Positions 1 through 6,767 of a stretch of DNA of 64,000 nucleotides are shown one piece after another (within the stretch, counting starts at the first letter, position 1; each line of letters begins with the position of its first letter). The notes under the pieces were generated by a model that saw nothing but the letters and a program-made list of their open reading frames with translations, had not been told where the DNA came from and did no database searches. The stretch is from Butyrivibrio sp. M55. GTDB taxonomy: Bacteria; Bacillota; Clostridia; Lachnospirales; Lachnospiraceae. The translations under genes and the position numbers were made by a program. Where the stretch lies: assembly GCF_900116865.1 (NCBI RefSeq), contig NZ_FPCD01000010.1:1-64000 (forward strand), in the 5' to 3' direction.

Positions 1-51
1 AATGCCGAGCTCCCGGACAAGATGGCTGTTGTGTTTCAAGTCATGTTTTAA
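1..51 (+). CDS. 3' end of a truncated upstream gene, C-terminal 16 residues
   Basis: Reading from base 1 in frame 1 gives NAELPDKMAVVFQVMF and then TAA at 49-51. The peptide looks coding and ends just before the RBS region of the next small gene, so it is probably the C-terminus of a gene that begins outside the window. The family is not recognisable from 16 residues, and a chance open frame is possible. Confidence 0.35.
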   Translation, partial: NAELPDKMAVVFQVMF

Positions 52-95
52 TGCCCGATATAGCATGCTAAAATCATGCTACAGGAGGAAAAGCC

Positions 96-257
96 ATGAC
101 AGAAAAAAAACTCGCTGCAAAGCTTAGAGAGAAATACATCCAGGATCCGCCAGAAGGCATGTCGGCGGAAGAAATCCGTAACATGAACGATGGAGATATC
201 CTTGATATGGATTACTTCATGCACGAAGATGATGATTTCTATGATGAGGTAGACTGA
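96..257 (+). CDS. small acidic hypothetical protein (53 aa)
   Basis: ATG at 96 follows a strong AGGAGG (83-88) at good spacing, and the frame runs to TGA at 255-257. The protein starts MTEKKLAAKLREKY, has a basic N-terminal third and a very acidic tail (HEDDDFYDEVD). It has no signal peptide or membrane segment. Middle text such as PPEGMSAEEIRNMNDGD looks like a short helical regulatory or adaptor protein. Upstream is a short palindrome TAGCATGCTA (61-70). The family is not recognised. The good RBS, sensible composition and hairpin downstream (291-310) support a real gene; function is unknown. Confidence 0.6.
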   Translation: MTEKKLAAKLREKYIQDPPEGMSAEEIRNMNDGDILDMDYFMHEDDDFYDEVD

Positions 258-290
258 TAACTAGTTATTCAGTATACCTCCGCTTTGCAT

Positions 291-310
291 GGCTCGGTCT
301 TGCCCGAGCC
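291..310 (+). terminator. hairpin downstream of the small ORF, possible terminator
   Basis: GGCTCGG (291-297) pairs with CCGAGCC (304-310) around a 6-nt loop, followed by a weak T-rich tract (TTTAATT). It sits 34 bases past the stop at 257, so it could end that transcript. The T-run is poor. Confidence 0.4.
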
Positions 311-322
311 TTTAATTCAAGG

Positions 323-443
323 TTGCGCCTCTAAGGCGCAATTTCCTATTAAAGAATAAAGAGTCGCTTGCGACTCTTCGCGCCCGAGCGGTATTGCAAA
401 GCAATAATTTTCATCTCCGCGAGGTGCGCATCCATAGCGGAGC
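323..443. repeat. run of small stem-loops in intergenic DNA
   Basis: Several perfect or near-perfect inverted repeats follow one another: TTGCGCC/GGCGCAA (323-329/335-341), AGAGTCG/CGACTCT (360-366/371-377), ATTGC/GCAAT near 393-405, and CTCCGC/GCGGAG near 414-443 followed by TTTTTT. No reading frame spans the region. Together with the palindrome at 445-486 this resembles a composite of small palindromic elements. It could also be a stack of transcript 3' ends. Confidence 0.45.
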
Positions 444-444
444 G

Positions 445-486
445 TTTTTTATATCATAGGAAAGCAATTTCCTATGATATAAAAAA
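445..486. repeat. long perfect palindrome, first copy of a dispersed element
   Basis: Two 19-nt arms (TTTTTTATATCATAGGAAA and its exact complement) flank a GCAA loop at 464-467. The core ATATCATAGGAAAGCAAT is found again at 40611-40657 inside the type VII secretion island. Two copies in unrelated intergenic sites in 64 kb suggest a dispersed palindromic element. In RNA it would form a GCAA-tetraloop hairpin with a U-tract and could act as a bidirectional terminator. Confidence 0.65.
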
Positions 487-516
487 AGACTGTACCATAC
501 GGCACAGCCTTTTTAT
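481..516 (-). terminator. Rho-independent terminator of the HU gene
   Basis: GACTGTACC (488-496) pairs with GGCACAGCC (501-509), with two wobble positions. Poly-A at 481-487 gives a U-run for minus-strand transcripts, and TTTTT from 510 serves the plus strand. It lies just beyond the HU stop at 526. Confidence 0.8.
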
Positions 517-525
517 AGCATAAAA

Positions 526-804
526 TTACTTCTTGTTTACAAGATCCTTAAGAGCCTTACCAGCTTTGAACTTAGGTGCTATAGATGCAGGAATCTTGAT
601 AGCTTCGCCAGTCTGAGGATTCTTACCTGTTCTAGCAGCTCTCTTTGTTGTCTCGAATGTTCCGAAACCAACAAGCTGAACCTTTCCTTTTTTCTTGAGC
701 TCCTTAGTAACTGTCTCTGTGAAAGCGTTGAGTGCTGCGGCAGCATCCTTCTTTGAAAGTCCTGCTTCCTTAGCGATTGCATCGATAAGTTCTGTCTTGT
801 TCAT
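526..804 (-). CDS. hup: HU family DNA-binding protein
   Basis: A 92-residue nucleoid protein that bends and compacts DNA as a dimer. The HU/IHF fold is clear: N-terminal helices (MNKTELIDAIAKEAGLSKKD), the VQLVGFGTFE core, the arm with RTGKNPQTGE, and the basic C-terminus KAGKALKDLVNKK. I chose the ATG at 804 because GGAGGG stands five to six bases upstream in the message. A longer reading would begin with TTG inside that ribosome binding site. The gene is monocistronic and followed by a strong hairpin terminator, as expected for a highly expressed housekeeping gene. Confidence 0.96.
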   Translation of the reverse strand: MNKTELIDAIAKEAGLSKKDAAAALNAFTETVTKELKKKGKVQLVGFGTFETTKRAARTGKNPQTGEAIKIPASIAPKFKAGKALKDLVNKK

Positions 805-946
805 GTAATTTCCCTCCAAAAAGAAATTTATTTTACTACATTGCCCATTTTACCACCATTTCAAGCGCATAACAACAAAAAAAAGCGGAAAAATGCGGAA
901 AAATCAAGATTTTTCACAAAAAAATGCTTAATTTTAGCCGTTTTTA

Positions 947-2206
947 TCATAATATATCCTGGAATCCCGGCCTGTATAGATGTCTCGGAATACCGTCAAC
1001 CATGATAGGGCCTACATCTCCCTGGATCAGAGGTCTTACATATGTAATAAACTCGTTCGTTACATAAGTTCCGTCTTTACTGATCCATTCTCTGGGTACA
1101 AGCCTCTCATCGTTTGCAATCTTATGAACGTCTTTTACCTCAGTTCCTGCCTGATAAGGATCGTCGGAAAGCCTCTCGATAACCACCATCTTACCGCTGT
1201 CGCCCTCATCGGCGGACTTCATTGCGGCACCACCGACTTCATACGCTTCAAGAATATCTACTCTGGATGCACAGTGGCTTGCGGCTCTCTGAAGTGTTGA
1301 AAGCTCGATTGCACGTGTCTTGCATCCACACTCTGTAGAAACAACGTTGCAAAGATATCTTGCAGTACCAGTAAGCTGCTTGTGTCCGAATGCATCAACG
1401 TACTCAACGGAGTTGTCGAGATCGCTGACATATTTGCCGTCCTTGGTTCTGATGCCCTCAGATACGGCAACAACTATAGATGCTTTTGTTTTCAAAAGAG
1501 ATTTGATCTTCTTAAGAAATGCATCCATCTCAAAAGGAATCTCAGGCATATAGATGGCATCGGGGCCGTCACAATCTTCGCCCTTAGCAAGCGCTGTAGC
1601 ACCTGTAAGCCAGCCTGCATTTCTTCCCATTACTTCAACAATAATAACCTGTCCGTGACTTGTCTCAAGAGACCAGCTGTCTCTTATTATCTCTTTTACG
1701 GACGTTCCGATGTACTTAGCTGCCGATCCGTAACCCGGTGTGTGATCGGTTAGCGCCAGATCGTTGTCGATTGTCTTGGGGCATCCGACAAATCTGATAT
1801 CAGAGCCTGTGATAATGGCATAATCGGATAACTTCTTTATCGTATCCATGGAATCATTTCCGCCGATGTAGATAAAACAATCGATCTCAAGTTTTACAAG
1901 AATCTCAAAAATCTTCTCGTATATCTCTTTACTTTCAAAAATCTCCGGAAGCTTGTATCTGCAAGAACCAAGATATGCCGAGGGAGTTCTTTTCAAAAGC
2001 TCGATATCGAGCCCGGATTGAATGTGATCCGAAAGATCTACATAACGACCTTCCATGAGACCCTGTACGCCATGGATCATACCGTAAACTTTCTTGTATC
2101 CACGGTCCATTGCGGTCCTGTACACGCCGGCAAGTGAAGAATTAATTGCCGCGGTAGGTCCACCTGATTGCCCAACAATTACGTTTCTTTTCTTTTTCTG
2201 CACCAT
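947..2206 (-). CDS. pfp: 6-phosphofructokinase, probably pyrophosphate-dependent
   Basis: Phosphorylates fructose 6-phosphate in glycolysis. The 419-residue protein begins with the nucleotide/phosphate loop VIVGQSGGPTAA, then GGNDSMDT (about residue 116) and PKTIDNDL (about 143). ATP-dependent enzymes carry GGDGS and PGTIDND. The Lys in PKTIDND and the residue after GG are hallmarks of PPi-dependent PFK, so PPi is inferred as phosphoryl donor; the reaction would then be reversible and energy-saving in an anaerobe. MGRNAGW and a substrate-binding GTARYL follow. The start at 2206 has AGGGGACAGGAG upstream; an in-frame GTG one codon later is also possible. It stands alone between the HU gene and a terminator. 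Confidence 0.88.
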   Translation of the reverse strand: MVQKKKRNVIVGQSGGPTAAINSSLAGVYRTAMDRGYKKVYGMIHGVQGLMEGRYVDLSDHIQSGLDIELLKRTPSAYLGSCRYKLPEIFESKEIYEKIFEILVKLEIDCFIYIGGNDSMDTIKKLSDYAIITGSDIRFVGCPKTIDNDLALTDHTPGYGSAAKYIGTSVKEIIRDSWSLETSHGQVIIVEVMGRNAGWLTGATALAKGEDCDGPDAIYMPEIPFEMDAFLKKIKSLLKTKASIVVAVSEGIRTKDGKYVSDLDNSVEYVDAFGHKQLTGTARYLCNVVSTECGCKTRAIELSTLQRAASHCASRVDILEAYEVGGAAMKSADEGDSGKMVVIERLSDDPYQAGTEVKDVHKIANDERLVPREWISKDGTYVTNEFITYVRPLIQGDVGPIMVDGIPRHLYRPGFQDIL

Positions 2207-2270
2207 AACTCCTGTCCCCTTTCGAAAGTATATTTCCATTATATTCGAAAAAGCGATAAGTGTCATTAAA

Positions 2271-2310
2271 AAAAGAGCTTGATGAACGTTTTTCCGTTTA
2301 TCAAGCTCTT
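2271..2310 (-). terminator. Rho-independent terminator after the AI-2E/small membrane protein pair
   Basis: AAAGAGCTTGAT (2272-2283) pairs with ATCAAGCTCTT (2300-2310). Poly-A at about 2268-2274 gives a U-run on minus-strand RNA. It separates the 2374-3752 operon from the phosphofructokinase gene downstream. Confidence 0.75.
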
Positions 2311-2373
2311 TTTAGCAATCTAAAAAAATGTAACGCGCATAAAGAGCGCATTCCTTATAAGTGCAACGCAATA

Positions 2374-2565
2374 TCAGATAAATCTACCTCTGCGGCTCTT
2401 ACCTAAACTATATGCAATAGAAGCCACCACAACAAAGCTTACAACAACGATAGCACACACCGTGTAAAGTCTCTTCTTGTCCTCATCAAGTCCGTTCCAG
2501 AACTTGATAGCTTTATCAAGCTTCTTCTTTCCAAAATCCATAGCGTTTTGTACAAACTCTATCAT
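2374..2565 (-). CDS. small single-pass membrane protein (63 aa)
   Basis: The protein has an amphipathic, charged N-terminal half (MIEFVQNAMDFGKKKLDKAI), one membrane helix (about residues 36-54, CAIVVVSFVVVASIAYSL) and a basic tail GKSRRGRFI, so N-out or N-in topology cannot be told apart with certainty. The start at 2565 is preceded by GGGGG at a good distance. It lies 41 bases after the AI-2E permease gene on the same strand and shares its terminator, so the two are probably cotranscribed. I do not recognise the family. Confidence 0.7.
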   Translation of the reverse strand: MIEFVQNAMDFGKKKLDKAIKFWNGLDEDKKRLYTVCAIVVVSFVVVASIAYSLGKSRRGRFI

Positions 2566-2606
2566 TACATTACCCCCAAATAGAAACAATCTAAATCATT
2601 TATCTA

Positions 2607-3752
2607 CTATATATTGTACCTCTGTGAATGTTTTTCCTCAAGTTTTTTTATCACATAGTCTTTCCAGATAAAATCTATTATAGCCGCAAAAGGAATTGCC
2701 AGAACGATTCCGATAACGCCGAACTTTCTTCCTCCGAGGACAATTGCCACAAGTATCATAAGAGGTGATACTCCAAGGCTCTCTCCGAAGAGTCTGGGCT
2801 TTAAGATGTATCCGTCAATAGTCTGAAGGATGATGGTAAAGACAATAAACCAAAGCGCATACCACGGATTCTCCAAAACAAGGATAAATGCACCTATCGC
2901 TCCACCTACTATAGGTCCGAATGTCGGCGCAAGATTGGTCACTCCGACAATAACGGAAATCAGCACAGAATACGGCTGTCCCGCTATAAGCATATAGATA
3001 AGGTTTGCAAAGCCGACTATGATTCCGTCAATAATATCAAAGCTGATATATCTGATAAGGATCGTATTACATCTGTCCGTGACATCACAGGTTCTTTTAT
3101 ATGTCTTTTCATTCATAGCAAGGCTTAAGAACTTTGAAAATCCCCTGATAAGTCTTCTGTTATCCAAAAGAAAATATATTGCGAAAATAAATGCAAGAAC
3201 AAGATCGAACATTCCTCTTCCCGCATTAAGTGATCCGTTCACCAAGCTTCCCATATTCTCTGAGAAATAGCCGCCGATAATGCCGAGGATATCCTTCTCA
3301 AAGCTCTCCAAAGCCGTAAGATCTATACCAATAAGTTGCACTATTTTATTATTCTCAAGATCTTTCAAAAAATTATTTGAAGGATCGACATATTCTCCGA
3401 TACTTGAGATCAGCTTCGATACACTGTCGATAAGCTGAGGAACAAGCGCCACAAACAAAAGAACTACCGCAAGAAGAATAAAAAATATAGTAAATGCGAC
3501 AGAGAGTTTCCATCTCCTGCTCTCTTTTTTTATTTTCTTAAACAGGCCTCTTTCAAACATGAGCGCCACAGGATTAAATATATATGCTATTACTATGCCC
3601 AGAATTACAGGTCTGAGGAAACTGAAAAAAGAATTTATTCCCTTGAGAATTGAAGGGAAATTTGCCAATACCATATACAAGACAACAGCTGAACACGTAG
3701 CTATCGTGTAAGAAACCCACTTCTTTTTAATCCACTTGTTATCTAACTTCAT
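2607..3752 (-). CDS. AI-2E family transporter (PerM-like permease)
   Basis: A 381-residue polytopic membrane protein of the AI-2 exporter/PerM family (Pfam AI-2E_transport). Seen: paired N-terminal helices (SYTIATCSAVVLYMVL and FLRPVILGIVIAYIFNP), the family signature around RLIRGFSKFL, GQPYSVLISVIVGVTNLAPTFG, and the late conserved ILKPRLFGESLGVSPL. Members are linked to autoinducer-2 export or Na+/H+ antiport; the substrate here is unknown. The ATG at 3752 follows GGGAGAATGAA. An upstream extension would run through the terminator hairpin of the ncRNA and is not believed. A small membrane protein gene follows 41 bases downstream. Confidence 0.88.
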   Translation of the reverse strand: MKLDNKWIKKKWVSYTIATCSAVVLYMVLANFPSILKGINSFFSFLRPVILGIVIAYIFNPVALMFERGLFKKIKKESRRWKLSVAFTIFFILLAVVLLFVALVPQLIDSVSKLISSIGEYVDPSNNFLKDLENNKIVQLIGIDLTALESFEKDILGIIGGYFSENMGSLVNGSLNAGRGMFDLVLAFIFAIYFLLDNRRLIRGFSKFLSLAMNEKTYKRTCDVTDRCNTILIRYISFDIIDGIIVGFANLIYMLIAGQPYSVLISVIVGVTNLAPTFGPIVGGAIGAFILVLENPWYALWFIVFTIILQTIDGYILKPRLFGESLGVSPLMILVAIVLGGRKFGVIGIVLAIPFAAIIDFIWKDYVIKKLEEKHSQRYNI

Positions 3753-3796
3753 TTCATTCTCCCGTCTATAAAATAAAGTTCTGCCAAACATCATGG

Positions 3797-3829
3797 AAAA
3801 AGCAGTCATAGCTGATATGACTGCTTTTA
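3797..3829 (-). terminator. bidirectional terminator hairpin ending the ncRNA at 3797-4068
   Basis: AGCAGTCATA (3801-3810) and its exact complement TATGACTGCT (3816-3825) flank a GCTGA loop. AAAA at 3797-3800 gives a short U-run to minus-strand RNA and TTTTATT follows on plus. It falls upstream of the AI-2E gene start, so it ends a separate transcript. Confidence 0.75.
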
Positions 3830-4068
3830 TTCCCAATTTTATCCCAAAATGCCGGTTCCTGTTATTTGACTCCTAGCTGACGCCAGGTGGGTTACCGCAA
3901 CTGCTATGCCTGTCTTCCTCTCCCGTAGCTGGTCTGCGCATGCGCAGGGCCGAAGGCGTGACATTTATAACAGCGATGTAGGAGTCCCGTTTAAAGTAAT
4001 GTAGGTTCAAATTACACAGGAGTTGTCGGACATCCCAGGAGAACTACCTACGTAGTTCTTTTAGTTCT
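3797..4068 (-). ncRNA. structured non-coding RNA, class not settled (6S-like or raiA-like)
   Basis: A stretch of about 270 bases has its own promoter (4075-4102), its own terminator (3801-3825) and no reading frame. In minus-strand RNA, GACTCCTA (plus 3979-3986) pairs with TAGGAGTC (plus 3868-3875), enclosing a second helix ACGCC/GGCGT (plus 3955-3959 and 3880-3884). CTGTTAT in the 5' bulge can pair with ATAACAG just outside the helix (plus 3967-3973 and 3859-3865), making a pseudoknot. A 5' hairpin GAACTAC/GTAGTTC and a GC-rich CTGCGC/GCGCAG hairpin are also present. Size and setting fit a free-standing RNA such as 6S RNA or the raiA motif; RNase P, tmRNA and SRP signatures are absent. Confidence 0.6.
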
Positions 4069-4074
4069 AATATA

Positions 4075-4102
4075 ATTATATCCATACATGCGCATTTTTC
4101 AA
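4075..4102 (-). promoter_or_regulatory. sigma-A-type promoter of the ncRNA
   Basis: On the minus strand TTGAAA (4097-4102) and a perfect TATAAT (4075-4080) are 16 bases apart. The predicted start is near 4068. It lies downstream of the aminopeptidase stop at 4177 and drives no nearby ORF, supporting a non-coding transcript. Confidence 0.65.
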
Positions 4103-4176
4103 GGGTTTACGCATGATTTAAGAGTAATTTCACAGATACCTAATATTTATAAATCGCACATATTCTGTACAAAATG

Positions 4177-6000
4177 TCAGATTTCCCTTGTAGCTTCCTT
4201 AAGCCAGTTCTTAATCTTCTCATCCTCAATAAGCGGTGAAACCCTGTCGTACACTGCTTTGTGGTACTTATTGAGAAGTTCGACCGCATCAGGCTTCATG
4301 TACTTCTTATCGATCGCTTCAAGATCTATCGGCACATAAGTAAGGTGATCGAATCCGTAGAACTTGCCATACTCAGATTCAGAGCGGTTTACAACTTCAA
4401 CAATGTTCTCGATACGGATTCCATGGCTTCCCTCGATATATACACCCGGCTCGTCCGATACTATCATTCCCGGCTTAAGCTCTGCTTTGTTAGCGCCCTC
4501 CGAACTCCTCCATCTGATATTGTGAGGGCCTTCATGCACATTAAGCATATATCCTATGCCGTGTCCCGTTCCGTGGTTATAATCAATTCCAATATCCCAA
4601 AGCGGTCTTCTCGCATATATATCAACGTTTCTTCCCGTGCATCCGTCCTTAAATATTGCATTTGCAAGTTCAAGCATACCGGATACAGTCGCTGTGTAGT
4701 GCTTCTTTATCTCATCGGAAATCTCTCCGACTACGATAGTTCTTGTAACATCAGTTGTTCCGCCCATGTATGTTCCGCCCGAATCAACAAGAAGCATTCC
4801 CTGTGCCTTTACTTCAGCAGCGTTATCTTCAGTAGCTTCATAGTGCGCCATTGCCGCATTTGCATTATATGCACTGATCGTAGGGAAAGAAAGCTCAATA
4901 AATCCCGGAAGCTCCGCTCTCATACCGTCAAGCTTCATCGCAGCGGAGTACTCAGTCATAGGGATCTTTCCTACATTTTCTTTTACCCAGTAGATAAACT
5001 CTGTGAGCTTAGCACTGTCTCTTAAATAAACCTCACGGATATTCTTAAGCTCAGTCTCGTTCTTGATAGCTTTCATTATTTCTGTAGGGTTTTCCCTGTC
5101 TTCAATGACATATCCCGCTTCACTTGCCTTATCGGCAATAAGCCTATATGTAAGGTAATTGGTATTTCTCTTATCGATAAGGATATTTCCTGTAAGAACA
5201 AGCTCTGACACGTACTCTGCATATTCAGCATAATCTTTAAGAACAATATCGTTACTCTCGCAATATGCGCGAACCTCATCTGTAACTTCATCTTTCTGCA
5301 CAAAAAGAATAAACATATCACTTGTTATCATTGCATAAGAAAGCGCTACAGGATTACATTCAACGTCATTTCCGCGAAGATTTGTAAGCCACATGATATC
5401 ATCGAGCTTTGCCAAAAGATGCATCGATGTTCCGTACTCTTTCATCTTTGCTCTCACATCTGCAAGCTTTTGCTTAAAAGACTTACCGCAAAGTTCATCG
5501 GATAAAACATACATGTCATGGCAGGGAAGCGCCGGCCTGTCTGTCCAGACTTCTTCCGCAAGATCCTTACCAATCTTTAAATCCGCATTTTTAATCTTAA
5601 ACATAGACTCAAGCACTTCGCCGTCTTCAGCAGGGACTACTCTTCCGTCAAAACCAAGTGCCTCACCTTTTTTTACATTATCGGAAAGATATTTCTCGAT
5701 AGTGGGAACGCCTTCCTCTCCCATCTTGTAAAGAGTAACTCCCGTACCCGCAAGCTGGTTCTCAGCCTGAATAAAGTATCTTCCGTCAGTCCAGAGTCCC
5801 GCTTCCTTGTCACTTACGACAAGTGTTCCGTTCGATCCGTCAAAACCGCAAAAATACTCTCTTGTCTTGAAAAAATCTGCCGCATACTCTGAGTTATGAA
5901 AATCCGAAGTAGGAATCATATAATAGTCGATTCCGTTTTCTTTCATCGCTTTTCTGAGCTGCGCCAGTCTGTTTTTAATTGTTTTATTCTCTGTTCCCAT
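4177..6000 (-). CDS. pepP: aminopeptidase P family protein (Xaa-Pro aminopeptidase, M24B)
   Basis: A cytosolic metallopeptidase that removes N-terminal residues preceding proline. The 607-residue length fits the three-domain form: two creatinase-like N-terminal domains (start RLAQLRKAMKENGIDYYMIPTS) and a C-terminal pita-bread domain. Metal ligands are visible: VDSGGTYMGGTTDVTRT (two Asp), HGTGHGIGY (His), SDEPGVYIEG (Glu) and RIENIVEV (Glu). ATG at 6000 follows GAGGAAG eight bases upstream. It stands between a long hairpin (6021-6074) and the ncRNA promoter, so it is probably monocistronic. No signal peptide is present. Confidence 0.93.
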   Translation of the reverse strand: MGTENKTIKNRLAQLRKAMKENGIDYYMIPTSDFHNSEYAADFFKTREYFCGFDGSNGTLVVSDKEAGLWTDGRYFIQAENQLAGTGVTLYKMGEEGVPTIEKYLSDNVKKGEALGFDGRVVPAEDGEVLESMFKIKNADLKIGKDLAEEVWTDRPALPCHDMYVLSDELCGKSFKQKLADVRAKMKEYGTSMHLLAKLDDIMWLTNLRGNDVECNPVALSYAMITSDMFILFVQKDEVTDEVRAYCESNDIVLKDYAEYAEYVSELVLTGNILIDKRNTNYLTYRLIADKASEAGYVIEDRENPTEIMKAIKNETELKNIREVYLRDSAKLTEFIYWVKENVGKIPMTEYSAAMKLDGMRAELPGFIELSFPTISAYNANAAMAHYEATEDNAAEVKAQGMLLVDSGGTYMGGTTDVTRTIVVGEISDEIKKHYTATVSGMLELANAIFKDGCTGRNVDIYARRPLWDIGIDYNHGTGHGIGYMLNVHEGPHNIRWRSSEGANKAELKPGMIVSDEPGVYIEGSHGIRIENIVEVVNRSESEYGKFYGFDHLTYVPIDLEAIDKKYMKPDAVELLNKYHKAVYDRVSPLIEDEKIKNWLKEATREI

Positions 6001-6020
6001 ATTAATTCTTCCTCTAAAAT

Positions 6021-6074
6021 ATTACTACTCACAATCCATGGTACACCAATTGTACCGGAACTGTGAGTAGTAAT
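6021..6074 (-). terminator. long hairpin between deoC and the aminopeptidase gene
   Basis: ATTACTACTCACA (6021-6033) is the exact complement of TGTGAGTAGTAAT (6062-6074), a 13-bp stem. An inner GGTACA/TGTACC stem lies in the loop. A-rich and T-rich runs flank both sides. It probably terminates the thrC-side operon after deoC. Confidence 0.65.
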
Positions 6075-6093
6075 TGAATTTTTTTCTCAAATA

Positions 6094-6753
6094 TTAAAGT
6101 CCGTACTTCTTAACTACAAGAGGAACAACCTTAGATGATCCGATTCTGCTGCATCCTGCCTCAGCATATGCCACAGCATCTTCTATCGTGCGTATTCCGC
6201 CTGCTGCCTTGATCTTAACATCAGGGCCGATGTTCTTCTTAAAGAGCTCGATATCCTCAAGAGTTGCACCTGCGCTGCCAAATCCTGTTGAAGTCTTGAT
6301 ATAATCAGCCTTTACCTCAGTAACGATCTTGCAAAGCTCTTTTTTCTCATCTTCTGTAAGATAACAAGTCTCGATGATAACTTTAAGGAGCTTATCTCCG
6401 CAAGCCTTTCTGATCTCTTCAAGTTCTTTCTTTACTTCGTCATATCTGTGATTCTTTACATCACTAACGTTAACAACGGTATCGATTTCCTCTGCTCCGT
6501 CCTTAATCGCTTCTTTTGCCTCTACAACCTTAGCCGCTGTGCAGCTGTAGCCGAGAGGGAAGCCGATAACAGTACAGAGTTTAAGGTTATCACCGTACTT
6601 ATCATGCGTTCTCTTTAAATATGTTGGCGGTATGCAGACCGTCGCTGTTTTGTACTTTACTGCCTCGTCACAAAGACTTACGATGTCTTCCCATGTTGCA
6701 TCTGCCTGAAGCTGAGTGTGGTCAATAAGTTTTATTATTTCTTTCTCGTCCAT
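6094..6753 (-). CDS. deoC: deoxyribose-phosphate aldolase
   Basis: Cleaves 2-deoxyribose 5-phosphate to glyceraldehyde 3-phosphate and acetaldehyde in deoxynucleoside catabolism. The 219 residues match the class I aldolase length. Seen: IDHTQLQADAT at the N-terminus, TVIGFPLGY, EIDTVVNV (catalytic Asp region), LKVIIETCYL (first Lys), ADYIKTSTGFG with the Schiff-base Lys, and IKAAGGIRT with the proton-relay Lys. The start at 6753 has AAAGGGG upstream. The gene begins 14 bases after the citrate synthase stop, so the two probably share a transcript, although the pathways are unrelated. Confidence 0.96.
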   Translation of the reverse strand: MDEKEIIKLIDHTQLQADATWEDIVSLCDEAVKYKTATVCIPPTYLKRTHDKYGDNLKLCTVIGFPLGYSCTAAKVVEAKEAIKDGAEEIDTVVNVSDVKNHRYDEVKKELEEIRKACGDKLLKVIIETCYLTEDEKKELCKIVTEVKADYIKTSTGFGSAGATLEDIELFKKNIGPDVKIKAAGGIRTIEDAVAYAEAGCSRIGSSKVVPLVVKKYGL

Positions 6754-6767
6754 ATTGAACCCCTTTC

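Noticed and set aside
323-443. Possible CRISPR array
   Set aside because: The stem-loops differ from each other and there is no constant repeat with regular spacers; no cas gene is nearby.
3753-3836. 28-residue N-terminal extension of the AI-2E transporter
   Set aside because: It would be encoded by the ncRNA terminator hairpin, and a clear RBS precedes the internal ATG at 3752.
3840-4068. tmRNA, RNase P RNA or SRP RNA as identity of the structured RNA
   Set aside because: No tag-peptide frame or CCA end, no GAGGAAAGTCC core, and no GGTCAGGNCCGGAAGG-type SRP loop.
4261-5025. A 254-codon open frame on the plus strand
   Set aside because: It is antisense to the aminopeptidase gene, has no RBS, and its translation is a biased mirror of that gene's codons.
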